A stretch of 64,000 bases of DNA, taken from positions 930,001 through 994,000 of the forward strand of contig NZ_CP173029.1 in assembly GCF_044772865.1 (NCBI RefSeq), given 5' to 3'. Positions 33,997 through 41,774 of this stretch are shown here, piece by piece (the stretch's first letter is position 1; each line of letters opens with the position of its first letter). Origin of the DNA: Algirhabdus cladophorae. Lineage in GTDB: Bacteria > Pseudomonadota > Alphaproteobacteria > Rhodobacterales > Rhodobacteraceae. The notes under the pieces were generated by a model. The model worked only from the letters and a program-made list of their open reading frames with translations. It had not been told where the DNA came from and did not search any database. Made by a program: the position numbers and the translations under genes.

Positions 33997-35519
33997 GCCC
34001 ATCAGAGCCGCGCAAATTCGAGGTGTTGATCACCGCCCAAGAGGCCTACCCCAGACTTGAAGCGGCTTTTTTGGAGGTAAAATCAGAGGTCGTGGCAAGC
34101 TTTCGCATTTTTGATCCCGAAACCAAGTTACGCTCAAAGGCTGCGCGCGCGATGGGTGACACGTGGTTTGATCTGATTGTTGACACTTTGAACCGTGGCG
34201 TGACTATTCGGATGGTTTTGACCGACTTCGATCCGGTGGTCCGCATGCAAGAGCATCGATATGCCTGGCGCTGTTGGCGGGCGTGGACTGCGGCGTCCCA
34301 AGCCTCTGAACATCCTGAAAATCTGCATGTCAGCGTGGCGATGCACCCTGCAAGGGTGGGGCTCTTGCCACGTAGTTTGCTCTGGCCGCGGTCGGTTAAG
34401 GAAGTTCAGGCGCAATTGCAAAAAATGATGGCCGATGTGGGGGCCAATTTAGACGAGACACCGTACCTCAAAGATCTTGCCATAGAGCGGGGGGGCGCGT
34501 TGAGCGCGCGAAAATTTCCACCGCCGCAGCTTGTGCCTGTAACCCATCACCAAAAGCTGGCGGTGTTTGATGCCAAGACGCTGTACATCGGGGGGCTGGA
34601 TGTGAACGAACGCCGCTACGACACTCCCCAGCATCAACAGGCGGGATCCCAGACGTGGCATGACGTGCAAGTCGTTGTCACTGGCACGGCTGCCCAAGAG
34701 GCGCGTCAGCACGTGCTGGAAATGGACGACGTCTTTGCTGGGGGGAGGCCCTCCCAAACCAAAGATCTGCTGCGCACAATGTCAGCCAAGCGCAAAGTGG
34801 CGTTGCCTTTCATGTCGCCGCGTTTGGTCGTGTCCGAGATCGAAGATGCGCATTTGACTGCAATCGCCAATGCAGAACAGTTTATTTATGTCGAGACCCA
34901 GTTTTTCCGCGATCCCGCTTTGGCACAGGCTTTGGCCAAACGAGCACGGCAGAAACCCGGTCTGACTTTGGTCATGATGTTGCCCGCAGCCCCAGAAGAC
35001 ATAGCCTTTTCAGATGATTGGGGCATTGATGCCGCTTATGGTGAACATATGCAGGTCAAATGTTTGGACGTGATTGAGGACGCATTTCAGGACCGCCTTT
35101 TTGTTGGCGCACCTGTGCAACCAAGATCAAATTCATCCCCGGGGCGGGACGCACATTTTGGCGCTCCTTTGGTATATCTCCATGCGAAAGTGTCCATTTT
35201 TGATGATGACCTTGGCATTGTGTCCTCTGCAAACCTAAACGGTCGAAGCATGCGCTGGGACACCGAGGCGGGCATCACTGCGCAATCCCCTGCGGAGGTC
35301 GCCCAGCTTAAGCGGCGGTGTTTTGAGCATTGGTTGGGACAGGATGCAGAGCAATCGTTCTTTCATCCCCTGTCAGCCCGGGATGCTTGGGCGTCGCGGG
35401 CGGCGCGAAATGCCCAATTACAGCCTGAGAATCGCAAGGGATTTGTCGTGCCCTACAGGATCGATTCGGCCCGCAAGGATGCTCGGATGTTGCCTGGTGT
35501 GCCATCTGAAATGACGTGA
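33993..35519 (+). CDS. Phospholipase D-like protein with two HKD motifs
   Basis: A 508-residue protein with two PLD motifs: HHQKLAVFDAKTLYIGGLD (about residues 185-203) and HAKVSIFDDDLGIVSSANLNG (about 395-415). Both keep His, Lys and Asp, so a single-chain active site is likely. Such enzymes hydrolyse or transfer phosphodiesters, commonly phospholipids (phospholipase D or cardiolipin synthase); the substrate is not evident. The TTG start overlaps the kinase stop (TTGA), the fourth overlapping junction of the nepR operon. No signal peptide seen. Confidence 0.85.
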   Translation: MSPSEPRKFEVLITAQEAYPRLEAAFLEVKSEVVASFRIFDPETKLRSKAARAMGDTWFDLIVDTLNRGVTIRMVLTDFDPVVRMQEHRYAWRCWRAWTAASQASEHPENLHVSVAMHPARVGLLPRSLLWPRSVKEVQAQLQKMMADVGANLDETPYLKDLAIERGGALSARKFPPPQLVPVTHHQKLAVFDAKTLYIGGLDVNERRYDTPQHQQAGSQTWHDVQVVVTGTAAQEARQHVLEMDDVFAGGRPSQTKDLLRTMSAKRKVALPFMSPRLVVSEIEDAHLTAIANAEQFIYVETQFFRDPALAQALAKRARQKPGLTLVMMLPAAPEDIAFSDDWGIDAAYGEHMQVKCLDVIEDAFQDRLFVGAPVQPRSNSSPGRDAHFGAPLVYLHAKVSIFDDDLGIVSSANLNGRSMRWDTEAGITAQSPAEVAQLKRRCFEHWLGQDAEQSFFHPLSARDAWASRAARNAQLQPENRKGFVVPYRIDSARKDARMLPGVPSEMT

Positions 35520-35838
35520 TTGTTGGCCCCTTTAACCACGCTCTGGATCCAGAGTTGTGTTCGCCTCTGGGCGCGATTGTTACGCTCACCCAATTATTAA
35601 GGGCGTTTCGTGCGAGCAAAATGAAATAGAGGGCGCCTGCGAAAATCAAAAACCGAGCGGCACATTGAGGTGTGTGTAGCAGCGCATCTATTTGCGAGGG
35701 CAGGGGCATTCCATCATTTTCGGGCTTCGGTTTTGTACCCGATGGCTCAACCGCTGAGGCATAGTGCGTTGACAGCAGATCGCATCAAAACGCTCCTTGT
35801 GCGATCAACCCTGACATCACCTTTTGGTTCTGCAGATT
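35520..35838. other. Intergenic stretch without a supportable gene
   Basis: About 320 bases between the PLD-like gene and the next EcfG site. It includes GCTCTGGATCCAGAGT, a short inverted repeat at about 35540. A tRNA-like D-arm sequence on the minus strand near 35740-35765 has no partner stems. I see no coding potential with a ribosome site. Confidence 0.5.
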
Positions 35839-35863
35839 GGAACCCTTTGGCCCGATAGGCGTT
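35839..35863 (+). promoter_or_regulatory. Candidate EcfG promoter (GGAAC-N16-CGTT)
   Basis: GGAAC at 35839-35843 and CGTT at 35860-35863, 31 bases before the small gene at 35895. Confidence 0.75.
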
Positions 35864-35894
35864 GGATTAGGACTGAAAAGAAAAGGAGACACCA

Positions 35895-36071
35895 ATGTCA
35901 GCTTCAAACACTGATCTCGACAAGCAGGCGAAAAATCACAGTGGCCCACTTATTGGGATCGCATTCGCTGTTACATGGGCTGCGGTCTTGTTTATCGGGT
36001 TTATTGCCTGGACAGCGTATCAAGCAGATAACCCAGGCTCGCAAAGCCCTGCGGCCTATTTTTCGGAATAA
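35895..36071 (+). CDS. Small single-span membrane protein
   Basis: A 58-residue protein, MSASNTDLDKQAKNHSGPLI..., with one membrane segment (about 18-42, GIAFAVTWAAVLFIGFIAW). AAAAGGAGA lies 8 bases before the ATG. It stands alone between a perfect EcfG promoter and a strong terminator, so it forms a monocistronic stress gene. No family recognised. Confidence 0.75.
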   Translation: MSASNTDLDKQAKNHSGPLIGIAFAVTWAAVLFIGFIAWTAYQADNPGSQSPAAYFSE

Positions 36072-36080
36072 CTTAAAAAA

Positions 36081-36106
36081 GCGCGCTTTCCACAGCGCGC
36101 TTTTTT
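36081..36106. terminator. Strong bidirectional-type terminator
   Basis: GCGCGCT pairs with AGCGCGC around TTCCAC, flanked by AAAAAA before and TTTTTT after. It lies 10 bases after the small gene stop. Confidence 0.88.
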
Positions 36107-36199
36107 CTTTTGACGGTGTTTAATGATATTTGAGGGATGTTTCAGCGGTTGCGCTGGGCGGGCATCTCAGGCCAATACCGTCGATTTTGAATGTAGAAA

Positions 36200-36225
36200 G
36201 GGCGCATCGTCGAAACGGTGCGCCC
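36200..36225. terminator. Hairpin terminator downstream of the PLDc_N-type gene
   Basis: GGGCGCATCG pairs with CGGTGCGCCC (one G-T pair), with CTTTC following on the minus strand and TTTT on the plus strand; between the minus-strand gene at 36238 and the plus-strand terminator. Confidence 0.65.
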
Positions 36226-36237
36226 TTTTGATGTGCT

Positions 36238-36426
36238 CTAAGCAGTCGCGGCTGCGCTGCGCGGTCCTGCAAAGAACCAGATGATAAATCCAAGCACCGG
36301 CAGTACCAGAACGAGGAGTGTCCACAGGACTTTGCCGCCTGTTGATGCGCCCGACCCAAAGATCGAGATGATCGCCCAGATGTTCAGGGCCAATACAATT
36401 ATTCCGCCAAAACCAGCATATTCCAT
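36238..36426 (-). CDS. PLDc_N-type small membrane protein
   Basis: A 62-residue protein with two membrane segments and the motif NIWAIISIFGSGASTGGKVLW then LPVLGFIIWFFAGPR, matching the PLDc_N (phospholipase D nuclease N-terminal, PF13396) family, here standalone. GGAGAC lies before the ATG. A candidate EcfG promoter is 37 bases upstream. Function unknown; similar proteins are stress induced. Confidence 0.87.
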   Translation of the reverse strand: MEYAGFGGIIVLALNIWAIISIFGSGASTGGKVLWTLLVLVLPVLGFIIWFFAGPRSAAATA

Positions 36427-36462
36427 GTTCCGTCTCCTACGTTGTTATGTCTCTGGGTATCC

Positions 36463-36488
36463 AACGGTTCAGACTGCATTTTGGTTCC
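36463..36488 (-). promoter_or_regulatory. Candidate EcfG promoter (GGAAC-N17-CGTT)
   Basis: On the minus strand GGAAC (36488-36484), 17 bases, CGTT (36466-36463), before the PLDc_N-type gene. Confidence 0.65.
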
Positions 36489-36496
36489 ATAGTTTT

Positions 36497-37300
36497 TTAC
36501 GGAAGTTCGCGACGCACCTGACCAAAAGCCATCAGCGCAAAGATCGCTGTGCCGCCAAGAATGTTGCCGGCCAGTACGGGAATAAAAAAGTTAAACACGG
36601 CTGTATAAAGGGGCAAATCGCCTTGGATCAACAAAAATGCCGTCTCGACGCTGCCTGCAACGATGTGTGTGAAATCACCTGCGGCGATCAACCATGTAAA
36701 GATCATTATGACAAACAGCCCAAATCCCTCGGACTGGGGCAACATCCAGACAATCGCAGCCACAAGAATACCCGCAGGGATCGCACGTTGGAATGCTTCG
36801 CTGGCCGTAAACCCCGTCGCATGTTCGGACAGTTGTGTGATGGCTGGTATCAATTCGGAGGGGATAAAAGAGCCGTATGCAAAGGCTGATGCCGCGACAA
36901 ACGCACCGATGACATTCGCAAACAGCACAATGCCCCAAAGCAGGGCAACTTGTGTAAGCATGGATGCTGTGGGCTGGCGCATCAAAGGAAGGACAGTGGT
37001 TATGGTGTTTTCGGTAAACAGCTGCATGCTGCCCAGAATCACAACAATAAAGCCAAGGCTATAGCCCAGATTTTCCAGCAAATGGCGCCAAGGTGTGTCG
37101 GGCAGATACGTTCGAAAGATCGACTCGCCCAGCACTGACAATGAAATCATCATGCCAGCGGCAATGCCAGACCAGAACAAGGATGCCTTCGGTCGGTCGA
37201 GTTCTTCTTGGCCGTCGTGGCGAATGACTTCGAAAATATGTTTGGAGGACAGTTTCTCGGTGTCGTCCATCACGTGGTCCAAGGCGGGGTCGGTTGGCAT
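36497..37300 (-). CDS. Formate/nitrite transporter (FNT) family channel
   Basis: A 267-residue protein from ATG 37300 with about six membrane segments and FNT-like features: FWSGIAAGMMISLSVLGE, SLGFIVVILGSMQLFTENT, FANVIGAFVAA, FTWLIAAGDFTHIVAGSVE and NFFIPVLAGNILGGTAIFAL. FNT proteins are pentameric channels for formate, nitrite or related anions. This one resembles the YfdC-like branch, whose substrate is not known. AAGGAAAAAGATC precedes the ATG. A candidate EcfG promoter lies at 37330-37355, divergent from that of the DUF2254 gene. Confidence 0.88.
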   Translation of the reverse strand: MPTDPALDHVMDDTEKLSSKHIFEVIRHDGQEELDRPKASLFWSGIAAGMMISLSVLGESIFRTYLPDTPWRHLLENLGYSLGFIVVILGSMQLFTENTITTVLPLMRQPTASMLTQVALLWGIVLFANVIGAFVAASAFAYGSFIPSELIPAITQLSEHATGFTASEAFQRAIPAGILVAAIVWMLPQSEGFGLFVIMIFTWLIAAGDFTHIVAGSVETAFLLIQGDLPLYTAVFNFFIPVLAGNILGGTAIFALMAFGQVRRELP

Positions 37301-37329
37301 GATCTTTTTCCTTATAAGGTCACTACCCC

Positions 37330-37355
37330 AACAAATGAGGAACGCTTTTGGTTCC
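37330..37355 (-). promoter_or_regulatory. Candidate EcfG promoter (GGAAC-N17-TGTT)
   Basis: On the minus strand GGAAC (37355-37351), 17 bases, TGTT (37333-37330), before the FNT gene; interleaved with the plus-strand site. Confidence 0.5.
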
Positions 37356-37364
37356 CTCTGCGTT
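37339..37364 (+). promoter_or_regulatory. Candidate EcfG promoter (GGAAC-N17-CGTT)
   Basis: GGAAC at 37339-37343, 17 bases, CGTT at 37361-37364, about 40 bases before the DUF2254 gene. Confidence 0.65.
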
Positions 37365-37404
37365 GGGTCATTTAAGCGCAAGACCGCGCCGCGGGAGTAA
37401 AGTC

Positions 37405-38625
37405 ATGGGAAAACGGGCATTTCTGTTCAAGCTGTTGCAAGACGTGCGCGCCAGTTATTGGTTTCTGCCGTCATTGCTGGTTTTGTTAGGCGTTGTCCTG
37501 GCAAGTGCGATGATATGGATCGACCGAAGGCCTTCGGTTTTTCCCATTAGCTTGCCAACCAGTTGGTTGGACACTCAGGCCGACGGTGCGCGGGCTTTGC
37601 TTGCGGTCATTGCCCAGTCAATCATAGGTGTAACCGGGGTGATGTTCTCGATGACCCTTGTTGCGGTATCCTTTGCGTCAGGAAATTTTGGACCGCGCCT
37701 GATTGGCAATTTTATGCGTGATCGTGGCAATCAGTGGAGCCTTGGCATCCTGATTGCGACCTTTGTTTATGCCTTGGTTGTGTTGCGAACGGTGCAAGAC
37801 GACTTTGACGGTGGTGCGTCGCAATTTGTGCCGCATTACTCGCTTTTGTTGGCGTTGGGGCTGACGCTGTTGTGTGTGTTTACTTTGATTTATTTTGTCC
37901 ATCATGTGCCCGAGACGATTAATGTCTCACGCATTTCGGCCTCCATAGGGGCTGCGTTGGAACGACAGGTGCGCGAGCTTATCGACAACCAAGCCCCGAC
38001 CGAAACAATTCAGGACCCGCCTGATCGCGCGCCCGATGTAGTCGTGACTGCTAACAAATCAGGCTACATCCAAACGGTGAATTATTCACAACTCAACACG
38101 TTGGCGGATGACAAGGATTGGTTCCTCGTTCTTGCCACGCCTATCGGTGCATTTGTGACAGAACAGTCGGTCGTTTTTAAGGTGTGGACGAATGCGCCCG
38201 ACGAAATCATTGATGAAAACCCTATCGCTGAATGCTATGCGATTGGCGTCAGCAGGACCGAAAACCAGAACCCGACATTTTTAGCAGAACAACTGGTAGA
38301 AATGATTGCACGCGCCCTCTCGCCCGGGGTCAATGACCCTTACACGGCTCAGGATTGTTTAAACCGCTTGGCAGCGGCTTTGACCGTAGCCAGCACCTAT
38401 AAAGATGGGCTGGAGGATAAATCGCTGCCACGGATCGCGTTTTCTGCGCTGACTTTTCCCCGGCTCTTTGAGGCAAGTTTCCCGCTGTGCCGCCAATATA
38501 TCAAACCTGATGCGCTGGTGTTGCGACACACGCTTTCCCTGCTGGACAACTTGGCCGAAGTGGTGCGGCCAGAGGATCAACAGGTTATTCGCACCGAAAT
38601 CGAAAAGCTGAAAACAGACAGTTAG
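37405..38625 (+). CDS. DUF2254 predicted membrane protein
   Basis: A 406-residue protein with four membrane segments in the first 190 residues (SLLVLLGVVLASAMIWI, IIGVTGVMFSMTLVAVSF, ILIATFVYALVVL, LLLALGLTLLCVFTLIYFVHHVP) and a soluble C-terminal half with RALSPGVNDPYTAQDCLNRL, the DUF2254 signature. The ATG at 37405 follows GGGAG. It has a candidate EcfG promoter and is convergent with nothing; the DUF2945 gene follows with its own promoter. Function unknown. Confidence 0.88.
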   Translation: MGKRAFLFKLLQDVRASYWFLPSLLVLLGVVLASAMIWIDRRPSVFPISLPTSWLDTQADGARALLAVIAQSIIGVTGVMFSMTLVAVSFASGNFGPRLIGNFMRDRGNQWSLGILIATFVYALVVLRTVQDDFDGGASQFVPHYSLLLALGLTLLCVFTLIYFVHHVPETINVSRISASIGAALERQVRELIDNQAPTETIQDPPDRAPDVVVTANKSGYIQTVNYSQLNTLADDKDWFLVLATPIGAFVTEQSVVFKVWTNAPDEIIDENPIAECYAIGVSRTENQNPTFLAEQLVEMIARALSPGVNDPYTAQDCLNRLAAALTVASTYKDGLEDKSLPRIAFSALTFPRLFEASFPLCRQYIKPDALVLRHTLSLLDNLAEVVRPEDQQVIRTEIEKLKTDS

Positions 38626-38650
38626 GGAACCAAGCGCAGGCTGGCACGTT
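38626..38650 (+). promoter_or_regulatory. Candidate EcfG promoter (GGAAC-N16-CGTT)
   Basis: GGAAC at 38626-38630, immediately after the DUF2254 stop, and CGTT at 38647-38650; 32 bases before the DUF2945 gene. Confidence 0.75.
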
Positions 38651-38682
38651 TTCTTTGCAACACAGCGCAAAGGAATGGACAG

Positions 38683-38895
38683 ATGAGTTACCAGTCAGGC
38701 GATAGCGTCGAATGGGAATGGGGCCAAGGTACGGCCAAGGGCGAAGTGCGTAAAACCCATGCGTCCTCGGTCACGCGCACCCTTAAGGGAACTGAAGTTA
38801 CGCGCCATGGATCAAAGGATGATCCAGCCCTCGAGATCGAACAAAGTGATGGCAGCGCAGTGCTCAAGCTGGCCTCGGAAGTGCGCCGCGCGTGA
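38683..38895 (+). CDS. DUF2945 (HVA1/Tudor-like) protein
   Basis: A 70-residue protein, MSYQSGDSVEWEWGQGTAKG, with the DUF2945 pattern V-x-W-x-WGxGxAxGxV and ITRTLKGTEVTRHGSKDDPALEI-like core (TLKGTEVTRHGSKDDPALEI). The family is a small SH3/Tudor-like fold of unknown function in bacteria. Its stop overlaps the GTG start of the topoisomerase gene, so the two are translationally coupled under one EcfG-type promoter. Confidence 0.9.
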   Translation: MSYQSGDSVEWEWGQGTAKGEVRKTHASSVTRTLKGTEVTRHGSKDDPALEIEQSDGSAVLKLASEVRRA

Positions 38896-39857
38896 GTGCA
38901 GACGACCTGATCTATTTTCCGGATACCAAGCCTGGGTTTAGGAGGCGGCGCTGCGGGCGCGGTTTTACATACATCGGCCAAGACGGTGCCATTTTGCGTG
39001 ACGCAAATATTCGTGCGCGGCTGAAATCACTGGCCGTACCGCCTGCCTACACGGACGTGTGGTATTGCCCTGATCCGTCGGGACATTTGCTGGCCACGGG
39101 GCGCGACGCCAAGGGGCGCAAGCAATACATTTATCACCCAGCTTGGACAGCGGCCCAATCGGACGCAAAATTTGAGGCACTTGTACCGTTTGGTAAACGT
39201 TTGCCAAGGTTGCGGCGCAGGCTCTCGCGCGATCTTGGATCGGATGCAGGGTCGCGGAACTTTGCACTGGCTGCGGCTGTGACATTAATTGATAAAACCG
39301 CCATCCGCCTTGGCAGCCCTGAATATCGGGTGGAAAACGGCAGTTATGGCGCGCTTACTTTGCGCGATCATCATGTCAAAATCGATGGTAGCCGGATCAA
39401 GTTCCGCTATGACGCCAAAGGTGGCCAGCAGGTCCAACACAGGATGAAAGACGCCAAATTAGCCAGTATTTTGCAGGACATAACCGACGTGCCGGGTCGG
39501 ACTATTCTGACGTGGGTTGATCCTTCTGGGGCGTCTCAAACGCTGACGTCCAGCGGGCTGAACGCCTACATCGCCGAAGCTATTGGACTGGAGGACGTGA
39601 GCGCTAAAACCTTTCGTACGTGGATCGGCAGCTGCGCTGCGTTCGAGGTTGCCTGCAAAGGGCCTGCCTCAATCTCGGAGATGGCCACTGCCGCCGCCGA
39701 GCGCCTGCACAATACACAGACGATTGCGCGCAACAGTTATATTCATCCGGCAATCATTGATTTGGCAGATTGTGCGCCTCCGTCCTGTGACCCGGCAAGC
39801 ACGGATGGATTGCGCGTGGCAGAACAAAACCTGCTGGAGTTTTTGCAAACGCTTTGA
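38892..39857 (+). CDS. Type IB DNA topoisomerase (poxvirus-like)
   Basis: A 321-residue topoisomerase that nicks one DNA strand through a 3'-phosphotyrosine and relaxes supercoils without ATP. Visible are the N-terminal domain (LAVPPAYTDVWYCPDPSGHLLATGRD as conserved start), GRKQYIYH with catalytic Arg/Lys region, LIDKTAIRLGSPEYRVENGSYG, KTFRTWIGS and the nucleophile Tyr about 283 in NSYIHP. The GTG start at 38892 overlaps the DUF2945 stop. Chromosomal TopIB genes with a DUF2945 partner fit a stress-linked DNA maintenance role; that link is inference. Confidence 0.93.
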   Translation: MSADDLIYFPDTKPGFRRRRCGRGFTYIGQDGAILRDANIRARLKSLAVPPAYTDVWYCPDPSGHLLATGRDAKGRKQYIYHPAWTAAQSDAKFEALVPFGKRLPRLRRRLSRDLGSDAGSRNFALAAAVTLIDKTAIRLGSPEYRVENGSYGALTLRDHHVKIDGSRIKFRYDAKGGQQVQHRMKDAKLASILQDITDVPGRTILTWVDPSGASQTLTSSGLNAYIAEAIGLEDVSAKTFRTWIGSCAAFEVACKGPASISEMATAAAERLHNTQTIARNSYIHPAIIDLADCAPPSCDPASTDGLRVAEQNLLEFLQTL

Positions 39858-39911
39858 CCCTGACAGGGGGACAGGCGCGAGGCCTGTTTGGGCGCAGAGC
39901 CTTGCCAATTG

Positions 39912-39936
39912 GGAACTTTTCCACGTCACGCGTGTT
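39912..39936 (+). promoter_or_regulatory. Candidate EcfG promoter (GGAAC-N16-TGTT)
   Basis: GGAAC at 39912-39916 and TGTT at 39933-39936, about 27 bases before the small hypothetical gene at 39964. Confidence 0.55.
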
Positions 39937-39963
39937 TGTCTTGCAGCAAGCAGGAGTAAGCCC

Positions 39964-40173
39964 ATGACACACAAGGTTACGAACACCCGCTATGGCGCGC
40001 CGCGTGGTGTCTATGAGGCGTTCGTTGAGGCTATGTGCCAAGGCCAGATAAACCGCTACCCGCGCGCTGTGGACGGACCCATAGATATGTGCCCCAAGCG
40101 TGCAAGCACCTTGATGGCGGCCCGGACGCAAAACCTGTGCCACATCATTCCGGCGCAATTTTTCCACGGCTGA
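39964..40173 (+). CDS. Small hypothetical protein
   Basis: A 69-residue soluble protein (MTHKVTNTRYGAPRGVYEAF...) with three cysteines and no membrane segment. AGGAGTAAGCCC precedes the ATG at 39964. A candidate EcfG promoter is upstream, which favours a real stress gene. No family recognised. Confidence 0.6.
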   Translation: MTHKVTNTRYGAPRGVYEAFVEAMCQGQINRYPRAVDGPIDMCPKRASTLMAARTQNLCHIIPAQFFHG

Positions 40174-40203
40174 AACGCACCCAATTCGAATGACAGGACC
40201 AAA

Positions 40204-41127
40204 ATGATGGATACAATTATCGCTTGGGGTGAGAACCTCATGACAACAGAGATTTACGGTGGCAAGTCCTTTGCGGACTACCTGACACTGGATGCGTTGA
40301 TCGCGCTGGTCGGCAATACGCTGGCCGCGATTTTGATCATTGTAGTTGGGTTTGTGATTGCAGGCTTTGTCAGCCGCCGGATTCATAAGATCGGCGAAAG
40401 CCACCAAAGCTTGGACAACACCCTGTTCGGCTTTCTGGGCAACATTGCGCGATATGTGGTTCTGGCGTTTACTGGGTTGTTTGTCCTGAATACCTTCGGC
40501 GTCCAGACCACATCGGTCATCGCTGTGATTGGTGCGGCGGGTTTGGCTGTAGGTCTTGCTTTGCAAGGAACCCTGTCGAACCTTGCGGCCGGGATTATGA
40601 TTATCCTGTTTCGTCCGCTCAAACTGGGTGATTTTGTCGAGATCAACGATACCATTGGGACCGTCAAAGACATCACCCTGAATTATACTGAGCTTGCTAA
40701 CCTGACCAATGTTAAAGTGATCGTTCCCAATTCCGAGGTTTGGGGGAATACGATCAAAAACTACTCTGAATACTCCAAAAGACGGGCTGAGTGGACTTTT
40801 GGGGTGGGATATGGCGTGAACCTGGGTGATGCAGAGGCCGTGATCCGCGATGCGATTATGGCCGACGCGCGGTCGCACAGTGATCCTGAACCCTTTATTC
40901 AGGTCAACACCCTCAACAGCAGTAGCGTCGATTTTTTGGTACGTGTCTGGTGCGATAGCGCTGACTATTTTCAGTATCAAGCTGATATGAAGCGTAAGGT
41001 CAAAGAGGCGTTGGATGAGGCGAACATCGATATCCCATTTCCGACGCGCACCTTGGTCCACGAAAACGCGACGCCCAAAACCGTAGAAGGCCAAGAGACG
41101 CGCATCGCGCGCGCGGTGACAAACTAA
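40204..41127 (+). CDS. mscS: MscS-family mechanosensitive channel
   Basis: A 307-residue small-conductance channel protein. Three N-terminal membrane segments end with the pore helix TM3 (IGAAGLAVGLALQGTLSNLAAGIMIILFRP read about 113-142). The beta domain follows (KLGDFVEINDTIGTVKDITL, NVKVIVPNSEVWGNTIKNYS) with a C-terminal alpha/beta part (LVRVWCDSADYF). MscS opens on membrane tension and releases solutes during hypo-osmotic shock. ATG 40204 is followed by a second ATG; either may be used. It follows the stress island but has no EcfG site that I can see. Confidence 0.95.
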   Translation: MMDTIIAWGENLMTTEIYGGKSFADYLTLDALIALVGNTLAAILIIVVGFVIAGFVSRRIHKIGESHQSLDNTLFGFLGNIARYVVLAFTGLFVLNTFGVQTTSVIAVIGAAGLAVGLALQGTLSNLAAGIMIILFRPLKLGDFVEINDTIGTVKDITLNYTELANLTNVKVIVPNSEVWGNTIKNYSEYSKRRAEWTFGVGYGVNLGDAEAVIRDAIMADARSHSDPEPFIQVNTLNSSSVDFLVRVWCDSADYFQYQADMKRKVKEALDEANIDIPFPTRTLVHENATPKTVEGQETRIARAVTN

Positions 41128-41165
41128 GGCCGGGTTCCGATCTGGCCGCCCGGCCAAACGACGAA

Positions 41166-41184
41166 GGGCCGCCCGAGGGCGACC
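41166..41184 (+). terminator. Possible terminator after mscS
   Basis: GGGCCGCCC pairs with GGGCGACCC with one mismatch around GA, then TATCGTTT. A second GGCCGGG/CCCGGCC stem lies just before it (41128-41155). Confidence 0.4.
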
Positions 41185-41219
41185 CTATCGTTTACCACCT
41201 GAGGTATCAGTGGTCCTAT

Positions 41220-41294
41220 TGGAGCGGGCGAGGCGATTCGAACGCCCGACCCTAACCTTGGCAAGGTTATGCTCTACCCCTGAGCTACGCCCGC
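41220..41294 (-). tRNA. tRNA-Gly (anticodon GCC)
   Basis: Read on the minus strand: acceptor GCGGGCG pairs with CGCCCGC, D arm AGCTCAGGGGTAGAGC, anticodon arm TAACC-TTGCCAA-GGTTA with anticodon GCC, T arm with GTTCGAATC, and an encoded CCA end (complement of 41220-41222). Confidence 0.97.
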
Positions 41295-41408
41295 TTCCTT
41301 AGGTGCGCAGGATGTAGGAAATCCTGACAGTGCCTGCAAGTGAAAATTGCATGCTTGGGCAAAAAAAGATAATGCCGGGACGGGGTGTTGAATGAGAAGG
41401 GCAATGAC

Positions 41409-41774
41409 ATGCTCAAATGCGGAACAGCGGCGTTGGTGTGGATTTGGCTGATGATCGGAGCAGCGCTTGCTGATGGGCTGCACAATGCGCCATTTGTTTT
41501 GCAGGACGTCAAGCTTGCACAGCGCACAGGCAAAATTGTCACGGTGTCGTTGAAAATCGAAAACCTTGGGAATGCGCCAGTGGCGTTGCAGGCGGTTTCG
41601 GCCGAGGGGACTGTGCGTCAGACGCTTTACCCCGCTCCAAAAGTTGCCGCCAGTGGTGCGACAACCGTCGATGTGCAGATGCAGTTTTACCGCGATATTC
41701 CGCAAGTGTTCAGTCTGGTGCTGGACTACGGTCTTGATGGGATCAACACGACCCTCGTGCAGCTCTCAAAATAG
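41409..41774 (+). CDS. Small exported protein, distantly PCuAC-like
   Basis: A 121-residue protein with an N-terminal signal peptide (MLKCGTAALVWIWLMIGAALA) and a beta-sandwich-like mature part (VTVSLKIENLGNAPVALQAVSAEG). The strand pattern recalls periplasmic copper chaperones of the PCuAC family, but the histidine/methionine copper motif is missing. The ATG at 41409 has AGAAGG 8 bases upstream. Its end overlaps the convergent MAPEG gene by 9 bases. Assignment is tentative. Confidence 0.65.
   Translation: MLKCGTAALVWIWLMIGAALADGLHNAPFVLQDVKLAQRTGKIVTVSLKIENLGNAPVALQAVSAEGTVRQTLYPAPKVAASGATTVDVQMQFYRDIPQVFSLVLDYGLDGINTTLVQLSK

Noticed and set aside
35740..35768. tRNA-like D-arm sequence (CTCAGCGGTTGAGC) on the minus strand
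   Set aside because: No acceptor, anticodon or T arm can be built around it.
39754..41157. A 467-codon open frame antisense to mscS
   Set aside because: mscS on the plus strand has full family motifs; the antisense frame has no recognisable domain and no start context.
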